A stretch of 20,371 nucleotides of DNA, taken from assembly GCA_016783285.1 (NCBI GenBank), contig JADHWW010000031.1:1-20371 (forward strand). The letters run 5' to 3'. Positions 15,132 to 20,371 of the stretch are shown here, in pieces. The number at the start of each line of letters is the position of its first letter. Positions within the stretch are counted from its first letter, which is position 1. The translations under genes and the position numbers were made by a program. The stretch is from Anaerolineae bacterium (GTDB taxonomy: Bacteria; Chloroflexota; Anaerolineae; B4-G1). Below the pieces are notes generated by a model. The model had not been told where the DNA came from and did no database searches. It was given only the letters and a program-made list of their open reading frames with translations.

Positions 15132-16580
15132 ATGGCAATCGAGACCTGGCTTCCTGCGTTGTTGGGCTATTTGATCCCGGTGGGGTTGTTCCTGTTGGCC
15201 TGGGGAGGGACCGAGCCGCAGCGGGCGCGCCAGTCGGCTACGGTGGGCACGCTGGCGTTGGCGCTGGCGGCGCTGAGCTACTTCGCGGTGGGCTTCGCCT
15301 TCCACCTGGGCGGCGCAGGCCTGATGAGCGACCAGCAGGGCCTGGAGGGGTTGGTGCGGCTCTTTGCCGGCGAGGGGGAACTGGAGTGGGGGTTGATTGG
15401 CCTGGCAGGCTTCTTTTTGGCCGACGAGGCAGCCACGCCCGAGGCGCTGACACTGTTCGTGATCTACCTGCCGCTGGCAGCGACGGCGGTGCTGTTGCCG
15501 GTGTTGAGCGTGAGTGGGCGGGCGCGCGGCTGGCAGGTCACCGTCGGCGGGCTGGTACTGGCGGCGGTGCTCTTCCCTCTGGCTGCCTGCTGGGTCTGGG
15601 GTGGTGGCTGGCTGGCAAACCTGGGGCTCACGCTTGAGCGAGGGCACGGGTTTGTGGACCACGCCGGCTCGGGAGTGGTGTACCTGTTGGGCGGGATGGC
15701 TGCCTTGGGGGCGCTGGTGGGGTTGGGTCAACGGTTGCCGCGCGGTGAGCCTGGGGAGCCGGAGGAGATGCCGCCGGCCCACTTCCCGCTGCTGGCGAAT
15801 CTGGGCACGCTGCTGTTTGGCCTGGGCTGGCTGGGTTGGTCACTGAGCGTTCCTTTCCACGTGGCTGGGGCGACACTGAACCTGCCGCGTATCATGACGA
15901 ACGGGCTGCTGGCCGGGGCCGGGGCGATTCTCGTCTCGCAGACCTACTGTTGGATCACGGTGGGGCGCGCCGACGCGCTGATGGCGGCGCGAGGAGCGGC
16001 GGCCGGATTCGTCGCTATCTCGGCGGGCGCACCGTTTATGCTGCCATGGGCGGCGCTGGTGACCGGGGCGCTGGCCGGGCTGCTGCTGCCACTGGGGGTC
16101 TACCTGGTGGAACGGGTACTGCGGTTGCCCGACGGGACGGGGGCAGTGTCACTGGGCATCTTTGGCGGGCTGTGGGGGGCGCTGGCGGTCGCGCTCTTCG
16201 CCGACGGACGCTGGGGGCAGGGCTGGAACGGCGTGGGGTTGGAGGAGTACCGCACCGTGGTCGGGCAGGGCGTGACCGGCTTCCTCCCGGCGGAGGTCTT
16301 CGTCGGTGACGGTCCTGGTCAACTGATCGCCCAACTGGCTGGGATCGGGGCTATCGGGCTGCTGGCCTTTCTGGTCGGTTGGCTGGTATTCCTGGGGTTG
16401 AATGTGCCGTACCGCCCGCGCAAGGAGCGCAAGCCGAAAGAGAAAAAAGTGGGGGAGGCGGGCGGGTGGCTGGCGTCCCTGGGGCTGGACACGCTCATGC
16501 CGCGAAAGCGTGAAGTGGAGTCTGGGAAGGCCGGTGAAGCCGTTGAGTTGGAGACAGAGGAAGGAACAGCGGAAGAGTAG
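15132..16580 (+). CDS. Divergent Amt/Rh-family membrane protein lacking the twin-histidine pore
   Basis: The 482-aa protein has about 11 hydrophobic segments that align along ammonium channels. WVWGGGWLANLG matches M-V-W-G-G-G-x-L-A; FVDHAGSGVV matches the D-F-A-G-G-T-V-V block (Asp176 kept); AAAGFVAISAG and WAALVTGALAGLLL also match. Both pore histidines are changed. E. coli AmtB His168 (VVHIN) becomes Tyr184 (GVVYLL), and His318 (GVHGVCG) becomes Gly342 (SLGIFGG). The A-E-R and G-F-N-x-G-S signatures are also degraded. A charged 80-residue cytoplasmic tail follows (KERKPKEKK onward). ATG 15132 has AAGGGA upstream. There is no glnK (PII) gene beside it. It may be a sensor, a structural paralogue or a channel for another substrate, and is probably not a standard ammonium transporter. 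Confidence 0.8.
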   Translation: MAIETWLPALLGYLIPVGLFLLAWGGTEPQRARQSATVGTLALALAALSYFAVGFAFHLGGAGLMSDQQGLEGLVRLFAGEGELEWGLIGLAGFFLADEAATPEALTLFVIYLPLAATAVLLPVLSVSGRARGWQVTVGGLVLAAVLFPLAACWVWGGGWLANLGLTLERGHGFVDHAGSGVVYLLGGMAALGALVGLGQRLPRGEPGEPEEMPPAHFPLLANLGTLLFGLGWLGWSLSVPFHVAGATLNLPRIMTNGLLAGAGAILVSQTYCWITVGRADALMAARGAAAGFVAISAGAPFMLPWAALVTGALAGLLLPLGVYLVERVLRLPDGTGAVSLGIFGGLWGALAVALFADGRWGQGWNGVGLEEYRTVVGQGVTGFLPAEVFVGDGPGQLIAQLAGIGAIGLLAFLVGWLVFLGLNVPYRPRKERKPKEKKVGEAGGWLASLGLDTLMPRKREVESGKAGEAVELETEEGTAEE

Positions 16581-16630
16581 GTGGCGGAGGAGTAGGTATG
16601 TGCCGCTATGCTGACCGAGAGGAATTCGAG

Positions 16631-16650
16631 GCCCGGCATTATCGCCGGGC
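16631..16650 (+). terminator. GC-rich hairpin after the Amt-like gene
   Basis: GCCCGGC (16631-16637) and GCCGGGC (16644-16650) form a perfect 7-bp stem with a 6-nt ATTATC loop, 50 bp past the stop codon. It has no T-run, so factor-independent termination is uncertain. It directly abuts MITE copy B. Confidence 0.4.
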
Positions 16651-16651
16651 T

Positions 16652-16742
16652 GTATCATCTCAATATGTAGGGGCGAACCCTCGTGGTCGCCCTCTTGGGC
16701 AGGTACAAGGCCTGCCCCTACCCCGATTTATTGAGAAGTTGT
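16652..16742. mobile_element. 91-bp MITE relative (copy B), degenerate ends
   Basis: The element has the same 91-bp length as copy A, and its outer 22 bp align base for base with it: 17 of 22 match on the left (GTATCATCTCAA) and 17 of 22 on the right (TTGAGAAGTTGT). GGGG at positions 19-22 and CCCC at 70-73 are kept. The centre is unrelated: GTAGGGGC (16667-16674) pairs with GCCCCTAC (16714-16721). No target duplication remains (GCCGGGCT left, CATGAGTG right), so this copy is older or recombined. It occupies most of the gap after the Amt-like gene. Confidence 0.65.
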
Positions 16743-16775
16743 CATGAGTGCTTACACACCACCAAGGACGAAAAT

Positions 16776-16802
16776 GTAGGTCGGAATGGCATTCCGACTT
16801 AC
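16776..16802. repeat. 27-bp near-perfect palindrome
   Basis: GTCGGAATG (16780-16788) and CATTCCGAC (16790-16798) are a perfect inverted repeat around one base. With GTAG and TTAC outside, the arms extend to 13 bp with one mismatch. The near-zero loop makes it a poor terminator, and it looks like a dispersed palindromic repeat. Confidence 0.55.
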
Positions 16803-16847
16803 CCGGCGTTCTATTTTCGAAGCAGATACGCCGGGCTCTTTGTTTCT
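16802..16847 (+). terminator. Terminator-like hairpin with T-rich tail
   Basis: CCCGGCG (16802-16808) pairs with CGCCGGG (16829-16835) across a 20-nt loop, followed by CTCTTTGTTTCTT. It faces the convergent TIGR00725 gene end (16862) and may stop read-through from the Amt-like side. Confidence 0.4.
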
Positions 16848-16861
16848 TGGTTTCTGGACCG

Positions 16862-17374
16862 TTATCGCCCCTGACGGGCAAGCGCCAGTGCACGGGCGGC
16901 CGCCTCCTCCGGCGTGGCGGCGTAGACGATGGGCGCGGGCATGTGTCCCTCGCGCTTTAACTCCCACGTCCCCAACCCCACCACCGGCACACCGAACCTG
17001 AGCGCGAATCCGATCTCGCTCAGCGTGCCGTAACTCCCTCCGATGGCGATCACTGCCTGAGCGGTGCGCGTGATGATGGTGTTGCGCGCCTCGCCTAGCC
17101 CGGTGACGATGGGGATGTCCACGTAGGGGTTGGCCTCCCCCCGGTCGGCGCCGGGGAGAATGCCGATGGTGAGGCCGCCGGCCGTCTTGGCTCCCCGGCA
17201 GGCGGCCTCCATCACTCCGCCGCGTCCGCCGCAGATCAGAATCGCGCCCCCCTCGGCCAGCGCGCGACCCACGGCCTCGGCTGCCGCCGCTTCCTCTGGT
17301 ATCGGCGCTGAGCCGCCGATGACAGCGATTATTGGGCTGGTGCCGGATGCCCCTGGGGGCTTCAGTCGTTCCAC
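16862..17374 (-). CDS. TIGR00725-family Rossmann protein (LOG/lysine-decarboxylase-like)
   Basis: From GTG 17374 the product is 170 aa with a nucleotide-binding Rossmann fold. IIAVIGGSAP leads, ICGGRGGVMEA is the first Gly-rich motif, and IGGSYGTLSEIGFAL matches the P-G-G-x-G-T-x-x-E motif of LOG-type phosphoribohydrolases. The family includes predicted nucleotide hydrolases, and no activity is certain. GTG 17374 has GGCGAGG a few nt upstream and gives a family-like length. The longer in-frame ATG at 17434 would add 20 residues that overlap a convincing 58-aa ORF in another frame. It ends the thpR operon. Confidence 0.82.
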   Translation of the reverse strand: MERLKPPGASGTSPIIAVIGGSAPIPEEAAAAEAVGRALAEGGAILICGGRGGVMEAACRGAKTAGGLTIGILPGADRGEANPYVDIPIVTGLGEARNTIITRTAQAVIAIGGSYGTLSEIGFALRFGVPVVGLGTWELKREGHMPAPIVYAATPEEAAARALALARQGR

Positions 17375-17538
17375 CGGTGCCTCGCCATCATTCTGGCCTG
17401 TTCTTGCTCGATCCGCTCCAGCAGCACATCCCATGGGTCCGGCTCGTCGGCCAGCGCGATGAGTCCGCTGCCCGGCGCCTGGAACCGAGAGTCTCGCTTG
17501 GCGGTCTCTGCGAAATCTCCGGCAGAGTCAACTCCCAC
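17362..17538 (-). CDS. 58-aa hypothetical protein overlapping thpR and the TIGR00725 gene
   Basis: A GTG at 17538 opens a frame to TGA 17364-17362, giving 58 residues that begin VGVDSAGDFAETAKRDSRFQ and end ARMMARHRWND. The middle reads like a real soluble protein (APGSGLIALADEPDPWDVLL, then ERIEQEQ). The frame overlaps the thpR stop by 11 nt and the TIGR00725 GTG start by 13 nt, the tight packing of a co-translated operon. GAGGAG lies about 10 nt upstream. Without it there would be an unexplained 150-bp gap. I know no family for it. Confidence 0.6.
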   Translation of the reverse strand: MGVDSAGDFAETAKRDSRFQAPGSGLIALADEPDPWDVLLERIEQEQARMMARHRWND

Positions 17539-18115
17539 GCAGCGGGAACTCCTCTAATGTGGTGTACTCCGCCCCTGTGGGCTTGAGGATGCTGCTGATG
17601 AGGGCGAAGTGGTCGGCGGGGACCTCGGCCAGCAGTCCCGCCGTGGTTCTGGTGACGACCTGGCCCACCTGCGTCGCGTCGCTGCGAGGAGCGCGGCGGC
17701 GCACCCGGCCCAGCGTCAGATGCGGCGTGAAGCCGCGTCCCTCCGGCGGATAACCAAAGGGGGCCACTACCTCCTCAATACCGTCCTGCAGCGCCGCCAT
17801 CCGCCCCGTCGGTTCCTGCACCCCGACCCAGACAACGCGGGGGCGGTGGGGATTGGGGAAACAGCCCAGTTCCCCGACGGTGAAAGTGCAGGCTGGGGCG
17901 TGCCGGGCCACGACAGCCAGCGCTGCCTTGATGTCCACCAGTTTGCCTGCAGGGGTGTCGCCCAGGAACTTGAGCGTCAGGTGGATGCCCTCCGGCCGCA
18001 CCCAGCGCACGCTGCTGGGCGGGGCCTGTCTTCCCAGTTTCCGCTGTAGAGCGGTCAGTTCATCCAACAGCGACTGGGGTAGGGGGATGGCGATGAAAGC
18101 GCGAATGATCTCCAT
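17528..18115 (-). CDS. thpR: RNA 2',3'-cyclic phosphodiesterase (2'-5' RNA ligase family)
   Basis: The 195-aa product is a two-lobed 2H phosphoesterase. Both HxTx motifs are present: HLTL at 45-48 and HLTL at 132-135. IRAFIAIPLP opens the protein, VRWVRPEGIHLTLKFLGD and GFTPHLTLGR frame the motifs, and residues near 170 (ALISSILKPTGAEYTTL) form the usual C-terminal strand. ThpR opens 2',3'-cyclic phosphates and can join tRNA halves in vitro. AGGCAGG precedes the ATG. Two genes overlap or follow it on the same strand. Confidence 0.95.
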   Translation of the reverse strand: MEIIRAFIAIPLPQSLLDELTALQRKLGRQAPPSSVRWVRPEGIHLTLKFLGDTPAGKLVDIKAALAVVARHAPACTFTVGELGCFPNPHRPRVVWVGVQEPTGRMAALQDGIEEVVAPFGYPPEGRGFTPHLTLGRVRRRAPRSDATQVGQVVTRTTAGLLAEVPADHFALISSILKPTGAEYTTLEEFPLRGS

Positions 18116-18149
18116 TATGCCTGCCTTTGTTTGTCACTCGTTATTCATT

Positions 18150-18169
18150 CTGACTGACTGACTGACTGG
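18150..18169. repeat. CTGA tetranucleotide microsatellite
   Basis: CTGACTGACTGACTGACTGG is four and a half copies of CTGA between thpR and the broken nuclease gene. It is prone to slippage and lies just beyond the truncated 3' end of the latter. Confidence 0.75.
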
Positions 18170-18185
18170 CGGTTGCGGATCAGGT

Positions 18186-18413
18186 TCAGGCCTTCGGATA
18201 GTCACACGTCAGCGATTCGAACAACGCCCCTGCCCTTTGCCCTTTTGGCGGGTTGGGGCAAGGCGAGCATCGCATCCGAGTCAAGATACCCTGGGCTAAC
18301 TGAATGCTTCTCTTACTGCCCTTGTCCGCGATATTGGGTACCTCTGCCCGGTATCCCAGAATTTGCTTACAAATCGCCTCGTGATACGCCTTGCGCAACT
18401 GCTCCAGGTTCAT
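18186..18413 (-). pseudogene. Broken gene following the methyltransferase, probably a restriction endonuclease remnant
   Basis: The open frame (75 aa) starts MNLEQLRKAYHEAICKQIL 12 bp after the methyltransferase stop. After residue 35 (ADKGSKR) it becomes odd (RMRCSPCPNPPK). A neighbouring frame over 18312-18244 reads EKHSVSPGYLDSDAMLALPQ and then PAK, after which the first frame resumes as GQRAGALFESLT and ends at CDYPKA. Reading across the two shifts gives a smooth protein whose L-x-L-P-x-P-x-K-G-Q-x-A-G-x-x-F-E pattern recalls type II restriction nucleases. The frame then stops far short of a nuclease length, so the C-terminal catalytic part is missing. Position after a DNA methyltransferase supports this. 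Sequencing indels are an alternative explanation for the shifts. Confidence 0.55.
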
Positions 18414-18425
18414 TGTCCGCTGCTC

Positions 18426-19769
18426 CTATCTCGATCCCGGTTTGAGAAAACCGATTACATATTCTTCGTGCATCCGTTCCTCGATCTGGGAACGGCTCGA
18501 GGAGTGTGTTCGGCGCGCTGGCATCATGCGCCTATCGCGGTCCAGCCTTCGCACCGCGATATGGATCAATTCAAACCCAACCTGTTTTCCAATCTCTCCC
18601 AGGCAAACGTCGGTTCGTGTGCCCAGCCCGCGCATTGTGGATGAGCCGACTACGACAATGGCGGCTTTGCCTGGCTTTAACACACGTACCATTTCAGTCA
18701 GGCAGCGCGTCATTTCCGAATAGTAGCGATGTAATACTTTGGCCTTTTTGGGGTCAACTCGGGCGATGCTGGCAACTACCTGAGCGGCAGAGTCGGGCAA
18801 CTCGACATACTCAACGTTTGTTACAGCGTCATGGCCGATGTATTCTCGGCGCAGTTGTGAAAGGCTGTTGAGTGAGTGCCCAAACCACACCAATGAGAAC
18901 TTATGCGCTCGCATGTAGTCAATGGCGTTCGAAGCGTAGGGTGGAGAGGTAACAATAAGGTCAACGGTCTGATCGCGCAAAGGTAACTTCTGGACATCGC
19001 CACGGAATACCTCAATCGCCCCACTTCCGCGTGCTAACGTGGCAAGGCTGTCTAGATTCTTGCGTAACCGTTTACGGTACTCACCCAACGCTGGGCGAGG
19101 GGTCTTATCTCGGACGCGGTGGGGGCGTGTGTGTGCCAGGTCACGCGCCAGCGAGACGCCGCCCGACTTGGTGATAATGATGGCCGAAAACGCCAGTTCC
19201 AGGAACTCGCGGATACCAGGGTCTTGAACACGCTCAATCTCTCGAATCAAGGCCATCAGTTCGACTTGAGTGGAGGGCAGGAACCAGTAGTCCATAAACT
19301 TGCGCTCTGCCTCTCCAAAACGGGTGTCCAATTCTCGGCGCACTTCGGTTCCATCTTGCTGTAGGCTCTCTTCGGCGCGGTGGAGCATCTTACTTCCTGC
19401 TGCGCCAGTCTCTTCCAGCGCCAAAGGCGTGATTTTGACCTTACATAAACGCAACGCCATAGGGTCAATATCGAAACCAATACCCCGGCGCCCGGCTAGA
19501 AACGCTTCCACAACTGTTGTCCCCGACCCCACCATGGGATCAAGGACGACGTCTCCCGGCTCTGTGAGCCCTTCGATGAACTTCCCGGGTAACTGCGGGG
19601 GGAACTTGGCCGGGAAGGCGTGAAAATTGTGGGAAGCATAGGCGCTGCTCTTGCCATGGAAATCGAGGTCACTCGACAGGAGAGCGCTAAGACGCTCTCG
19701 ATAACTAACGTCGAGGTGCGGCGCAGAGGATTGTTGGACAATCGGGAGTTCGAGTTGTTGCGCGGACAT
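18426..19769 (-). CDS. Site-specific DNA methyltransferase (N4-cytosine/N6-adenine type)
   Basis: The 447-aa product has the SAM-binding motif I DPMVGSGTTVVEAFLAG (about residues 77-93) after FHAFPAKFPPQLPGKFIEG (motif X-like), and the catalytic motif IV TSPPY near residue 279, followed by ASNAIDYM. S-P-P-Y is typical of amino-methyltransferases, most often N4-cytosine. The X-I-IV order differs from the common beta-class order. Its recognition site cannot be deduced. The ATG at 19769 has AAGGGA upstream. Base composition looks lower in GC than its neighbours, consistent with horizontal transfer. The following gene is broken, so this is probably an orphan methyltransferase that now only marks DNA. 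Confidence 0.9.
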   Translation of the reverse strand: MSAQQLELPIVQQSSAPHLDVSYRERLSALLSSDLDFHGKSSAYASHNFHAFPAKFPPQLPGKFIEGLTEPGDVVLDPMVGSGTTVVEAFLAGRRGIGFDIDPMALRLCKVKITPLALEETGAAGSKMLHRAEESLQQDGTEVRRELDTRFGEAERKFMDYWFLPSTQVELMALIREIERVQDPGIREFLELAFSAIIITKSGGVSLARDLAHTRPHRVRDKTPRPALGEYRKRLRKNLDSLATLARGSGAIEVFRGDVQKLPLRDQTVDLIVTSPPYASNAIDYMRAHKFSLVWFGHSLNSLSQLRREYIGHDAVTNVEYVELPDSAAQVVASIARVDPKKAKVLHRYYSEMTRCLTEMVRVLKPGKAAIVVVGSSTMRGLGTRTDVCLGEIGKQVGFELIHIAVRRLDRDRRMMPARRTHSSSRSQIEERMHEEYVIGFLKPGSR

Positions 19770-19805
19770 TCAATCCCTTCCGTTCTTGGAGTCACGAATG
19801 GTAGG

Positions 19806-19834
19806 ATTATACATTATGCTGTTCCACTGGGCAA
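19806..19834 (-). promoter_or_regulatory. Promoter of the methyltransferase gene
   Basis: On the minus strand, TTGCCC (19834-19829) and a perfect TATAAT (19811-19806) are separated by 17 nt. The start is predicted near 19799, about 30 nt before the start codon. Confidence 0.65.
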
Positions 19835-19879
19835 CCCTGCGAAAAGCCATCACTGCACTGAGCGTTCTTGCCAGGTCAT

Positions 19880-19908
19880 TTGCCAATTTGCCGCTTTTGT
19901 GCTAACGT
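19880..19908 (+). promoter_or_regulatory. Weak promoter candidate for the DapA-family gene
   Basis: TTGCCA (19880-19885) and TAACGT (19903-19908) are 17 nt apart on the plus strand. The -10 box overlaps the 10-bp palindrome ACGTATACGT (19905-19914). The leader to the ATG at 20019 would be about 100 nt and would contain the inverted repeat at 19911-19984. Confidence 0.3.
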
Positions 19909-19910
19909 AT

Positions 19911-19984
19911 ACGTGAAACGTAAAATGTGAGAACGTGGGGCAACTGCCCTCAAATCATCACGTTTCACGCATTACGTTTCACGT
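19911..19984. repeat. Inverted pair of ACGTGAAACGT repeats
   Basis: The left arm (19911-19936) starts ACGTGAAACGT and ends GAACGT. The right arm (19960-19984) starts ACGTTTCACG and ends CGTTTCACGT. Their complement matches over about 25 bp with a few differences, leaving a 23-nt centre. Further related units (CATCACGCAATACGCA) continue to 20006, at the Shine-Dalgarno of the next gene. Confidence 0.6.
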
Positions 19985-20018
19985 CTCTCGCATCACGCAA
20001 TACGCAAGGAGGTCACCT

Positions 20019-20371
20019 ATGCCTGTCAAACTTCCGTGGCTCAAGGGGGTCTTCCCAGCCCTCGTCACCCCCTTCGTGAGAAAAACGGAGGAAGTTGACG
20101 AGGATGCCTATCGCCGCCTCATCCGCCACACCCTGCCTAACGTGAATGGGCTGGTCACCAGCGGCACCACGGGCGAGTTCCCCTATCTCACCCGCGAGGA
20201 GCAGAGGCGGTTGGTAGAGATCGGCGTAGAGGAGGCAGGCGGTAAGCCGGTCATCGCCGGCTGTGGCGCTTCGTCCACCCGGGCGGCCATCGCCCTGGCC
20301 CGCGATGCCAAAGGCGCTGGCGCGGCGGCGGCGCTCATCGTCACCCCCTACTTCCTCCACCCCTCCGATAA
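20019..20371 (+). CDS. DapA/N-acetylneuraminate-lyase family aldolase, N-terminal part
   Basis: The frame starts at ATG 20019 after a full-consensus AAGGAGGT (20006-20013) and runs off the window. The visible 117 residues contain GVFPALVTPF, the Y-R-R-L-I-R-H block, LVTSGTTGEFPYLT (the substrate-carboxylate T-T-G-E motif), PVIAGCGASSTRAAIALA and ALIVTPYF (the Tyr that orders the Schiff-base site). The Schiff-base Lys lies beyond the edge. Members condense or cleave pyruvate with aldehydes (lysine biosynthesis, sialic acid or sugar-acid breakdown). The GTTGE motif alone does not separate DapA from the sugar-acid aldolases. Confidence 0.88.
   Translation, partial: MPVKLPWLKGVFPALVTPFVRKTEEVDEDAYRRLIRHTLPNVNGLVTSGTTGEFPYLTREEQRRLVEIGVEEAGGKPVIAGCGASSTRAAIALARDAKGAGAAAALIVTPYFLHPSD

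Noticed and set aside
17375..17434. Longer N-terminus for the TIGR00725 protein from ATG 17434
   Set aside because: The extra 20 residues are unlike the family and overlap a more convincing 58-aa frame. GTG 17374 has a better-placed ribosome-binding site.

Overview
This 20.4 kb window is a GC-rich bacterial chromosome segment. Several features fit Chloroflexota, probably an Anaerolineae-like lineage known from metagenomes: secreted proteins with Pro/Thr-rich linkers, a zinc-less one-TM anti-sigma candidate beside an ECF sigma gene, a YicI-type GH31 enzyme, and intergenic repeats of the ACGTTTCACG, AAACCGGGTTTT and GTAGGGGC types. The taxonomic call is inference; no rRNA or marker tree is available here. 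I saw no tRNA, rRNA or CRISPR array.

Layout. (1) 1-1400: the end of an unknown coiled-coil protein, then a leftward ECF sigma / membrane anti-sigma pair. Its strong promoter carries a perfect 8-5-8 palindrome at the start site. A gene for a secreted, membrane-anchored beta-sandwich protein diverges from it. (2) 2235-6424: pth and mfd, a classic bacterial gene neighbourhood. (3) 6425-7240: a gene graveyard. A PIN-domain toxin remnant and a Clp ATPase remnant flank a 177-bp multi-hairpin element with imperfect terminal inverted repeats. (4) 7242-8038: two overlapping genes, a 73-aa protein and a minimal nucleotidyltransferase, arranged like a toxin-antitoxin pair. (5) 8189-8279: a 91-bp MITE with perfect 12-bp terminal inverted repeats and a perfect 8-bp target duplication, just upstream of the GH31 gene. 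A second 91-bp relative lies at 16652-16742. (6) 8315-12783: GH31 alpha-xylosidase-like enzyme, PHP phosphoesterase and class I/II aminotransferase, all rightward. (7) 12831-15060: leftward genes for a Mut7-C/zinc-ribbon protein, an intramembrane M50 protease and an RmlC-like cupin. (8) 15132-16580: an Amt-family membrane protein that has lost both pore histidines. (9) 16862-19769, leftward: DNA methyltransferase, a broken gene that is probably its restriction partner, ThpR, a 58-aa overlapping ORF and a TIGR00725/LOG-like protein. (10) The window ends inside a DapA-family aldolase gene.

The most notable items are the MITE family, the 177-bp structured element, the twin-His-less Amt protein, the compensated double frameshift in the gene after the methyltransferase, and the small-protein/nucleotidyltransferase pair. 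Most other genes are ordinary housekeeping or metabolic genes.
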